Positions 57,364 through 64,000 of a stretch of DNA of 64,000 bases are shown piece after piece. Every line of letters starts with the position of its first letter. The first letter of the stretch is position 1. Source of the stretch: Cryptosporangium arvum DSM 44712 (lineage in GTDB: Bacteria; Actinomycetota; Actinomycetes; Mycobacteriales; Cryptosporangiaceae); contig NZ_KK073874.1 of NCBI RefSeq assembly GCF_000585375.1, positions 310,001-374,000 of the forward strand, written 5' to 3'. The translations under genes were made by a program, and so were the position numbers. The notes under the pieces were generated by a model, which did no database searches, was not told the origin of the DNA, and saw only the letters and a list, made by a program, of their open reading frames with translations.

Positions 57364-58272
57364 GTGGTGAGCAGACGGGCGGTACTGGGCACGGGAGTCG
57401 CCGGACTCGGGCTGCTCGCCGCCGGAGGTGTCGGCCTGGTCGGTACCGGTGTCGTGCCCGGTGAGTCCCAGCTCCGCCGTGCGCTGGGAGCCTGCGACGT
57501 GTACGCGCCGGACCCGGAGGCGCAGCCCGGTGACGTCATCGGCGGGGAGTTCCGGTCGGCGCATCGCCGCGCCGCGGTGCGGTACCGGATCGCGTACCCG
57601 CCGGGGTTCGCGGTCGGCAGCTCGCTCCCGGTCTGCCTGGTGCTGCACGGCCACGGCGGCGACGAGCGCGTCCTCGGCCCGGAGATCGCCCTGCCCGGCT
57701 ACCTCGCCGACGTCGTCGCCGACGGCGTTCCGGCGTTCGCGCTGGCCGCGGTCGACGGCGGTCCCCGCTACTGGCACCCCCGCGCCGACGGCGACGACCC
57801 GCTCGGCATGCTCACCGACGAGTTCCTCCCGCTGCTGGCCGGTCGAGGGCTGCAGACCGGGGCCGGCCGCCGGATCGGACTGCTCGGCTACTCGATGGGT
57901 GGGTACGGCGCGCTGCTGTTCGCCGAGCTCAACGCGGCCCGGGTGGCGGCCTGCGCGGTCGGCGGCCCGGCGATCTGGCGCAGTTATGCCGACGCGCGGC
58001 GCGAGAGCGCGTCGGCGTTCGACTCGGCCGCGGACTGGAGCCGGTACGACGTGCTGGCGCACGGGGCGGCGCTGGCGGGGGTGCCGGTGCGGGTCGACTA
58101 CGGCACCCACGACCCGAACGCGGCGGTCATGCCCGCGGTGAAGGCCGCGATGCCCGAGGCCCGGGTGCGGGAGTCGCCGGGCTGCCACGACGCGACGTTC
58201 TGGCGGGCGAAGGCGCCGGGTGCGCTGACGTTCATCGGGCGGGCCTTCGCCCAGGTGCCGCTCAGCGGATGA
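57364..58272 (+). CDS. Exported alpha/beta-hydrolase (esterase D/antigen 85-like)
   Basis: 302 residues from GTG 57364; GTG 57367 is one codon later. Twin-Arg-like N-terminus SRRAVLGTGVAGLGLLAAGG suggests Tat export. HGHGGDERV oxyanion region, nucleophile Ser in LGYSMGGYGALL, Asp in DYGTHDPNAAV and His in GCHDATFW. Overlaps the convergent 58262 gene by 11 bp. Substrate unknown; trehalose-ester transfer is possible but unproven. Confidence 0.82.
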   Translation: MVSRRAVLGTGVAGLGLLAAGGVGLVGTGVVPGESQLRRALGACDVYAPDPEAQPGDVIGGEFRSAHRRAAVRYRIAYPPGFAVGSSLPVCLVLHGHGGDERVLGPEIALPGYLADVVADGVPAFALAAVDGGPRYWHPRADGDDPLGMLTDEFLPLLAGRGLQTGAGRRIGLLGYSMGGYGALLFAELNAARVAACAVGGPAIWRSYADARRESASAFDSAADWSRYDVLAHGAALAGVPVRVDYGTHDPNAAVMPAVKAAMPEARVRESPGCHDATFWRAKAPGALTFIGRAFAQVPLSG

Positions 58273-59128
58273 GGTGCGGTGGCGGCGCCGGCGGTACCAG
58301 CGGCGACTCGTCGGTCGTCACCACCGCGCCGGCCGTGAACTTCTCCAGGTCCGGGCCTTCCAGCACGCGGGTCGGCGCGACCGAACGGGCCAGCAGCCGA
58401 GCCAGGTCGCCGGTGGGCAGCGGCGACGGCGAGGCCATCAGCACCAGGTTGCCGTACCGACGTCCCTTCAGGACCGGCGTCTCCGAAACCAGCGCGACGT
58501 GCTCGAACGTCCTCCTCGCCGTCGCCACCTCGGCCCTGGCCAGCGCCAGCGGCGGCCCGTCGGTGACGTTGGCCAGGTAGAGGCCGGTCGGGCGCAGCAC
58601 CCGGGCGACGTCGGTCATGAACTCCGTCGTGGTGAGGTGCGGCGGCACGACCGGCCCGACGAACGCGTCACGCACGACGACGTCCGCTGAGGCGCTGTGC
58701 TGGCCGGCCAGCACGTCCCGGCCGTCGCCGGCCCGGATGCGCAGACCGGGTCCGGTACGGATGCCGAACACCTCGCGGATCAGCGCGATCAGCTCGGGGT
58801 TGTACTCGGCCACCAGCTGGCGAGCGCCGGGCCGGGTCGCAGCCACGTACCGCGGGAACGCGCACGCGCCGCCGCCGATGTGCACGAAGCTCAGGACGTC
58901 GGCCTCGGGCGCGTGCACGTCGACCGCGCGGCCCATCCACTGCTGGTACTCGAACTCCAGGTGGGTGGGGTCGTCCAGATCCAGGTACGAGTTCGGGACG
59001 CCGTCGAGCAGGAGCATCCACCCCGCCTCCGTGTCCAGGTCGCGGACGATCTCGGCGGTGACGTCGGTCAGCTGGTGGGTGCCGGGCTGCGGGCCGGTCG
59101 CCTTGTTCTTACGACCCCGGTTTGCCAT
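58262..59128 (-). CDS. Spermidine-synthase-like methyltransferase-fold protein
   Basis: 288 residues from ATG 59128. SpeE-like Rossmann fold: EFEYQQWMGRAVDVHA, FVHIGGGACAFPRYVAATRPGAR, VAEYNPELIALIREVF, DGRDVLA and VVVRDAFVGPVVPPHLTT. The usual spermidine synthase Asp of GGGDGG is replaced, as in orphan actinobacterial homologues, so methyl transfer or another reaction is possible. A basic N-terminus precedes the domain. Confidence 0.8.
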   Translation of the reverse strand: MANRGRKNKATGPQPGTHQLTDVTAEIVRDLDTEAGWMLLLDGVPNSYLDLDDPTHLEFEYQQWMGRAVDVHAPEADVLSFVHIGGGACAFPRYVAATRPGARQLVAEYNPELIALIREVFGIRTGPGLRIRAGDGRDVLAGQHSASADVVVRDAFVGPVVPPHLTTTEFMTDVARVLRPTGLYLANVTDGPPLALARAEVATARRTFEHVALVSETPVLKGRRYGNLVLMASPSPLPTGDLARLLARSVAPTRVLEGPDLEKFTAGAVVTTDESPLVPPAPPPHLIR

Positions 59129-59137
59129 GCCCTAGTT

Positions 59138-59935
59138 CTAGCTGGTGGCGTTCCAGGCCGACGCGCGGACCGTGCTCTGGCCGTTGGCGCTGGGCGCGGT
59201 GATGACGAGCACGACCATCTTCTGCGTGATGTCCTCACCGATCGCCTTGTCCGACGACGTGAGCACGCAGACCACCTTGGTGCCGTCGATGGCGATCGGG
59301 TTGTCGGCCGGCGCGTTCTTGATGCTCGTGGCGCACTGCGCCGGCCGGATCGTCGGACGGGTCACCACCGCGGCGGTCACCCCGCTGACGAAGTGCAGCT
59401 GCGGGGTGCCGTAGCAACCCATCCGTGGCTTGTAGAACAGGTCGGCGCGGGAGGCGTCGGCGTCGACCCTCGGCTCGTCCAGGTCGACGTAGCGGGTCAT
59501 CGTGGAGCCGCAGGGCGGCAGCGTGAGCTGCAGCGCCTGGCCGCGGTAGGCCTGGGAGTAGCCGGTGACGCCGAGCGTCGGGCCCGCGAACTGATCGTCC
59601 GGAAGCGGCTGTCCCGGCAGCGGGGCGACGGCCTGTCCGGAGGGCGCCGGCTGCTGGCCGGTGTCCGACTGGTCCGCCTCCGACATCGCGACGATCGTCT
59701 GCAGGTCGGACATGCTCAGCCAGGTCAGCACCGCGACGCCGAGCGCCACGGTGGCGAACAGGGCCGCGACCCCGGCCAGCGCCAACGCGATCGGGTCGCG
59801 CCCGGAGGGCTCCGGTGGGGCCTGGCGCTCTTCGGTGGGTTCGGCGAGCAGGTCGAGCAGCGGCGTGCCGGGCAGGGGAGGGTGCGGCCGGACCAGCCCG
59901 GGGTTGTGGTGCCCGTGGATCGGGTCGGTGGGCAT
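59138..59935 (-). CDS. Secreted or membrane-anchored protein of unknown function
   Basis: 265 residues from ATG 59935; a TTG 15 bases earlier is an alternative. A His/Pro-rich cytosolic part, one helix (LALAGVAALFATVALGVAVL) and an extracytoplasmic domain with Cys residues (PPCGSTMTRYVDLDEPRVD, CYGTPQLHFV, AQCATSIKN). No enzyme motif. Confidence 0.75.
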   Translation of the reverse strand: MPTDPIHGHHNPGLVRPHPPLPGTPLLDLLAEPTEERQAPPEPSGRDPIALALAGVAALFATVALGVAVLTWLSMSDLQTIVAMSEADQSDTGQQPAPSGQAVAPLPGQPLPDDQFAGPTLGVTGYSQAYRGQALQLTLPPCGSTMTRYVDLDEPRVDADASRADLFYKPRMGCYGTPQLHFVSGVTAAVVTRPTIRPAQCATSIKNAPADNPIAIDGTKVVCVLTSSDKAIGEDITQKMVVLVITAPSANGQSTVRASAWNATS

Positions 59936-59967
59936 CGCTCCCCCGTGCAAATAGGCGCAAACTACGC

Positions 59968-60861
59968 TTAAGTAACGTTACCAAATCGGCTGGCTTCGGC
60001 GCTGTGCTGACCGGCGTAGTGGACGCTCAGCCGGCTCAGGGCTCCGGAGGTGAGCAGTGCGAGGCCGGCTCCGGCGGTGGCCCAGCGTCCGATCGCCGGG
60101 CGGCGGCCGGTGGCGAAGCCACCGAGCACGGCCAGGGCGGCGCCGACCGTGGTGAGCGTGGCCGCGGCGGTCAGCAGACGTCCGGCGGTGCCGCCGCGGA
60201 ACGAGACGCCGGCGGAACCCGGTGCGGCCCGCAGCCGTGCCGTGGCGGCCAACTCCATCGCCGCTCCCGCCACCGCCAGCCGCCGGGCCGGGGCGGGATC
60301 CCCACTCAGCGTCGCGATCAGCGCGATGCCGGCCGCGCCGCTGATGCCGCTGCCGGCGAACAGGAACGGAAGCTCCCGATAGGCCTCGTGCCAGGCCGGC
60401 ACCTCGGTGTCGACGAGCGCCACCGCGGTATACGTGCACACCGCGGGCCCCAGCACGCCGGCCGCGGCGCCGGTCACACCGGCCGCCAGCCGCCAGCCGG
60501 CCCGCTCCGCCCCGGCCGTGACGATCGCGAGCCCCGCGAACGGCAGCACCAGCCACGTCCCGAGGCTGAGCGGGAAGCTCGGGTCGGGCGCGCGCAGCCC
60601 GGCCAGGAACCGCTGCGGTCGGCGGAGGTCACGGGCCGTGGCGGCCACCGCGGCCAGAGCGCAGCCCGCGGTCGCGTACCGGGACGCCGCCGCCAGCCGC
60701 CGCTCACCGGTCAGCTCGGCCAGCGCGGCGAGCCCGGCCGACGCCCCGGCGATGCCGCCGAAGTACAGGTAGGCCGGGATGTCGGGAGCCTGGCGGGCGG
60801 GCGTCACCCGGATCGATCGGTGGACGTAGTGACTGGGGACCGTCGACGGTTCGCCGGCCAT
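59968..60861 (-). CDS. NrfD/PsrC-like integral membrane protein
   Basis: 297 residues from ATG 60861 with GGAGGCGGGCA upstream. Eight or nine hydrophobic helices; PAYLYFGGIAGASAGLAALAEL is a typical NrfD opening. NrfD proteins exchange quinols with iron-sulphur partners. No ferredoxin-type or molybdopterin partner is encoded nearby, so it is an orphan. Divergent from the MFS-Tmk gene. Confidence 0.78.
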   Translation of the reverse strand: MAGEPSTVPSHYVHRSIRVTPARQAPDIPAYLYFGGIAGASAGLAALAELTGERRLAAASRYATAGCALAAVAATARDLRRPQRFLAGLRAPDPSFPLSLGTWLVLPFAGLAIVTAGAERAGWRLAAGVTGAAAGVLGPAVCTYTAVALVDTEVPAWHEAYRELPFLFAGSGISGAAGIALIATLSGDPAPARRLAVAGAAMELAATARLRAAPGSAGVSFRGGTAGRLLTAAATLTTVGAALAVLGGFATGRRPAIGRWATAGAGLALLTSGALSRLSVHYAGQHSAEASRFGNVT

Positions 60862-61262
60862 TGCCCGCCTCCAGAGCGTCGGTATCAACTCCAGATAGCC
60901 AATCGGAAGCATTGGCCGGAATTGCAGTGGAAATGCCGCGATAAGCGGCATACCTGCACGTCACTGGTCTGATCGGCCGATCGGGCGGAGCGCGATAACC
61001 ATCTGGCGCCAATGACTGACCAGTCACCGCAGACCCTTCCGTCCCAGCCGTCACGGAGGGTCGCGACCACGGCAGAATGGCGGAGACGAGCGCCGGGGCG
61101 GGCGCGACCGTCGTTCCGTTGCGTAGAGGAGTCCGAATGTCGTACAGCCCGCGTCAGGTTTTCCACAGCCTCGGGAGCGCTTGGACGTAAAACCGCTCGG
61201 GCTACCTGGGCTTGGTTACGCTTTGACCGCCGGCCAACCCCACGTAGCCAGGAGTAGCAGCC
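60862..61262. other. Divergent promoter region
   Basis: 400 bp with no gene between the NrfD-like gene and the MFS-Tmk gene. Short frames in it are not protein-like. An in-frame stop (TAG 61245-61247) bounds the Tmk frame; AGGAG lies at 61250-61254. Confidence 0.6.
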
Positions 61263-63641
61263 ATCAGTGCGGACCCGGGCCCACCCGGCCCTCCCGAACC
61301 CAGGCCGCTCGCGACCGATTCGTCGCAGATCAAAGCGGTCCTGCGTAACCGGCCCTTCCGCCGGTTGTGGCTCACGTTCGGCCTGTCCAGCTTCGGTGAC
61401 TGGCTCGGACTGCTCGCCACCAGCCTGTTCGCGGCCGGCCAGGTGAGCGGCCCGACCGCGAAGGGGCTCGCGTTCGGCGGCGTCGTCATCGCGCGGCTGT
61501 TACCCACGATCGTGCTCGGCCCGCTGGCCGGTGCGTTCGCCGACCGGTTCGACCGGCGGCTGACGATGGTCGTCTGCGACCTGGTGCGGTTCGTGCTGTT
61601 CGCCTCGATCCCGCTGGTGGCCGTCGTGGGGTCGGCGCCGGTCGCGGTCGGGTGGGCGCTCGTCGCGACGTTCGTGATCGAGGTCGTCGGGATGTTCTGG
61701 AACCCGGCGAAAGAGGCGTCGGTTCCGAATCTCGTCCCGCGTGATCAGCTGGAGGCGGCCAACCAGCTCAGCCTCATCGTCACTTACGGTGTCACACCGC
61801 TGCTCGCGGTGTTCATCGGCGCCGGGCTCAACCGGCTGCTGCTGTCGCTCGTCCGCGACGATCCGTCCCGGCTGCGCCTGGATCCCAACGACGCCGCGCT
61901 GTACCTGAACGCGTTCACGTTCCTGGTCGCCGCGGTGGTCGTCTTCACCATCCGCGAGATCAGCACCGGCGAGGGCCGGCTGCGCCGGTCCGGCCCGGCC
62001 GGGGTGCCCGAGCCGAGCCTGCCCACCGCTCTCCTCGACGGGTGGAAGTACGCCGGGCGGACGCCGCTCGTGCGCGGGCTGGTGCTCGGCATCCTCGGCG
62101 CGTTCGCCGCCGGTGGCGTGGTCGTCGGGGTCGGGCAGTTCTTCGCCCGTGGCCTCGGCGGTGGCGACGCGACGTTCTACCTGCTGTTCGGGTCGCTGTT
62201 CGTGGGCCTGGCCGGTGGGATGGGGCTCGGGCCGTCGCTGGTGCGGGGCCTGTCCCGGCGGCGCTGGTTCTGCGCGAGCATCGGGCTGTCCGGGCTGGCG
62301 GTCGCGGTGCTGCCGTTCTCGCTGCACCTCTCGATGGCGATTCCGCTGACCGTGTTGGCCGGTGCCGGCGCCGGCATGGCGTACCTGGCCGGAACCACGT
62401 TGCTCGGCGCCGAGGTGCCCGACGCGATGCGCGGGCGGGTGTTCGCGTTCGTCCAGTCCACCGTGCGGGTGGTGCTGCTGCTCGCGATCGCGGTCTCGTC
62501 ACTGCTCGTCGGGGTCGGCGGCGGGCGGAAGATTCCGATCGGCGCCTTCGACCTGGATTTTTCGGCCGCGCGCGTGCTGCTGTTCGTGAGCGGCCTGTTG
62601 GCGATCATCGCGAGTGTGCTCTCATTCCGGGCAATGGATGACAAACCAGGTGTTCCGCTGCTACGGGACCTGTACTCGACGCTCCGAGGGCACTCGCTGC
62701 CCGTCGCGGGGGACCGCTCCGGTGACGGGCTGTTCATCGTGTTCGAGGGCGGCGAAGGGGCCGGGAAATCGACCCAGTCACGCGCTCTCACCGACTGGCT
62801 GACCGGGCGCGGCTTCGAGGTCGTGTCCACGCGTGAACCCGGCGCGACACCGCTCGGGCGGGAGATCCGCTCGTTGATCCTCGATCACCGGGACGACGCG
62901 CCGTCGTCCCGCTCGGAAGCGCTGCTGTACGCGGCGGACCGGGCACATCACGTCGCCACCGTGATCCGGCCGGCGCTGGCGCGCGGTGCGGTGGTGGTGT
63001 GCGACCGCTACGTGGACTCGTCGCTGGCCTACCAGGGCGCCGGGCGCGACCTGGCCACCGAGGACGTCGAGTGGCTCTCCCGGTGGGCGACGGCCGGGCT
63101 CGTCCCCGACCTGGTGATCCTGCTCGACGTCGATCCGTCGATCGGGCTGACGCGGGTCGGCAACCGGGGCGTGGCCGACCGGCTGGAGGCGGAGTCGATG
63201 GACTTCCACCAGCGGGTGCGGCGGGCCTTCCTCGACCGGGCGGCCGCTGATCAGCGGCGGTACCTGGTGCTCGACGCCGGGAGCTCGGCCGGGATGCTCG
63301 CCGACCGCATCAAGGTGCGCGTCGCGCCGCTGCTGAAGGTCCACCCCGACATCAACGAGCCGCTGCCGCAAGCTCCCGCGGTGCCGGCTTCGGTGGGCGC
63401 CTCGAGCAGCGTCGCGGCTGACGCACCAGGCGCGGCCCCCGCGTCGGCCAGCGGGTCGACGGCCGAGGCCGGCCCGGCCGCCGGGCCGACGGCCGGGCTG
63501 GCCGATGGGTTGGCTGCGGGGCCGGAGGCTGGGCCGGTTGCGGGGCCGGCCACCGGGCCGGCTGCGGAGGCTCGGCCGGACGAAGGTGGGGGCGACATAG
63601 GATCGAAGACCGATCCTGGTTCTTCGGCGGAGGCGCGATGA
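61263..63641 (+). CDS. tmk: MFS transporter fused to thymidylate kinase
   Basis: 792 residues if read from ATC 61263. After the in-frame TAG at 61245 no ATG or GTG occurs until after TTG 61365, while conserved-looking sequence (IKAVLRNRPFRRLWLTFG) precedes that TTG and AGGAG sits 8 bases before ATC 61263. MFS part at ~22-470 with about 12 helices; dTMP kinase from ~488 with P-loop EGGEGAGKST, TREPGATPLG and CDRYVDSSLAYQG. A Gly/Ala/Pro tail ends it. The fused form is known in actinobacteria (SCO3542 locus). Makes dTDP. Overlaps holB by 4 bp. Confidence 0.85.
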   Translation: MSADPGPPGPPEPRPLATDSSQIKAVLRNRPFRRLWLTFGLSSFGDWLGLLATSLFAAGQVSGPTAKGLAFGGVVIARLLPTIVLGPLAGAFADRFDRRLTMVVCDLVRFVLFASIPLVAVVGSAPVAVGWALVATFVIEVVGMFWNPAKEASVPNLVPRDQLEAANQLSLIVTYGVTPLLAVFIGAGLNRLLLSLVRDDPSRLRLDPNDAALYLNAFTFLVAAVVVFTIREISTGEGRLRRSGPAGVPEPSLPTALLDGWKYAGRTPLVRGLVLGILGAFAAGGVVVGVGQFFARGLGGGDATFYLLFGSLFVGLAGGMGLGPSLVRGLSRRRWFCASIGLSGLAVAVLPFSLHLSMAIPLTVLAGAGAGMAYLAGTTLLGAEVPDAMRGRVFAFVQSTVRVVLLLAIAVSSLLVGVGGGRKIPIGAFDLDFSAARVLLFVSGLLAIIASVLSFRAMDDKPGVPLLRDLYSTLRGHSLPVAGDRSGDGLFIVFEGGEGAGKSTQSRALTDWLTGRGFEVVSTREPGATPLGREIRSLILDHRDDAPSSRSEALLYAADRAHHVATVIRPALARGAVVVCDRYVDSSLAYQGAGRDLATEDVEWLSRWATAGLVPDLVILLDVDPSIGLTRVGNRGVADRLEAESMDFHQRVRRAFLDRAAADQRRYLVLDAGSSAGMLADRIKVRVAPLLKVHPDINEPLPQAPAVPASVGASSSVAADAPGAAPASASGSTAEAGPAAGPTAGLADGLAAGPEAGPVAGPATGPAAEARPDEGGGDIGSKTDPGSSAEAR

Positions 63642-64000
63642 CCGTCGCTCTGGTGCCCGGCGTCTTCACGGACGTCATCGGGCAGGACGAAGCCGTCACG
63701 GTGCTGGCCCGGGCTGCGGCCGCCGCCGGGCGCATCGTCGCGGGCGAGCCCGTTGCGGCCGGCGAGATGACCCACGCCTGGCTGTTCACCGGCCCGCCCG
63801 GCTCCGGGCGATCCGTCGCCGCCCGCGCGTTCGCCGCCGCGCTGCAGTGCCCCCGCGGCGGCTGCGGCGAGTGCAACGAGTGCCACACCACGCTCGCCGG
63901 CACGCACGCCGATGTGCGCGTCGTCGCCCCCGAAGGCGTCTGGATCAGCGTCAACGAGATGCGGTCGCTGGTGCTGCGCGCGGCCAGCGCACCGTCGGGA
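63638..64000 (+). CDS. holB: DNA polymerase III delta' subunit, partial (3' end beyond window)
   Basis: First 121 residues from ATG 63638, overlapping the tmk stop. Clamp-loader AAA+ subunit: DVIGQDEAVTVLARA, P-loop-like GPPGSGRSVAARAFA and a zinc cluster CPRGGCGECNECHT. Order tmk-holB matches actinobacteria and E. coli. The gene runs off the window. Confidence 0.93.
   Translation, partial: MTVALVPGVFTDVIGQDEAVTVLARAAAAAGRIVAGEPVAAGEMTHAWLFTGPPGSGRSVAARAFAAALQCPRGGCGECNECHTTLAGTHADVRVVAPEGVWISVNEMRSLVLRAASAPSG

Overview
The window is GC-rich chromosomal DNA with many GTG starts, GTGA/ATGA gene overlaps and actinobacterial gene families. Gene order helps place it: acs, an HAD-IB phosphatase, a 6C RNA, ssd/CpaE-like, tadABC, Flp pilin, TadE-like genes, a DECH helicase, bldG with its partner kinase, hppA, topA, an MFS-thymidylate kinase fusion and holB follow the ancestral order known from Streptomyces and, in part, Mycobacterium. 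The accessory genes suggest a Cryptosporangium/Frankia/Micromonosporales-like organism. This is an inference from synteny and protein families; no database search was possible.

Layout. (1) 1-6730: a polymorphic-toxin neighbourhood. It has a very long low-complexity protein ending in a Tox-PL-like (papain-fold glutamine deamidase) domain, two translationally coupled YwqJ-deaminase/SUKH-3 pairs, a histidine phosphatase and a zinc-ribbon protein. A mycosin-type subtilisin (type VII secretion protease) follows on the other strand. (2) 8.2-17.5 kb: housekeeping and conserved genes: idi, an epoxide-hydrolase-like enzyme, two beta-propeller proteins flanking acs, a degenerate Fic-fold protein, a membrane protein and an HAD-IB phosphatase. 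(3) 17.5-30.7 kb: the helicase/secretion neighbourhood: 6C RNA, ssd, Tad pilus genes, a repeat-rich gene-free kilobase, TldD/TldE with an NTF2-like protein, a LapA-like protein and the MrfA-type helicase. (4) 30.8-39.5 kb: a signalling hub: bldG and its HATPase partner, the H+-pyrophosphatase, a response regulator/CHASE3 histidine kinase/receiver-PP2C operon, two more STAS proteins and a GntR regulator. (5) 39.5-43.5 kb: plsC and topA. (6) 43.5-53.7 kb: a LacI-controlled sugar operon with isomerase, ABC importer lacking an ATPase, membrane protein, GH116 glycosidase and FGGY kinase; twin operator palindromes sit directly behind a good promoter. (7) 53.7-64 kb: ECF sigma factor and partner, polyphosphate glucokinase, ADP-ribosylglycohydrolase, an exported esterase, a spermidine-synthase-like protein, an NrfD-like membrane protein, the MFS-Tmk fusion and the start of holB.

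The most interesting points are the toxin/immunity neighbourhood with its possibly crippled Tox-PL domain, the three C-loop hairpins of the 6C RNA, the LacI/GH116/isomerase/kinase operon of unknown substrate, the partner-switching cluster around hppA, the degenerate Fic protein, and the MFS-Tmk gene, whose only well-placed start appears to be AUC.
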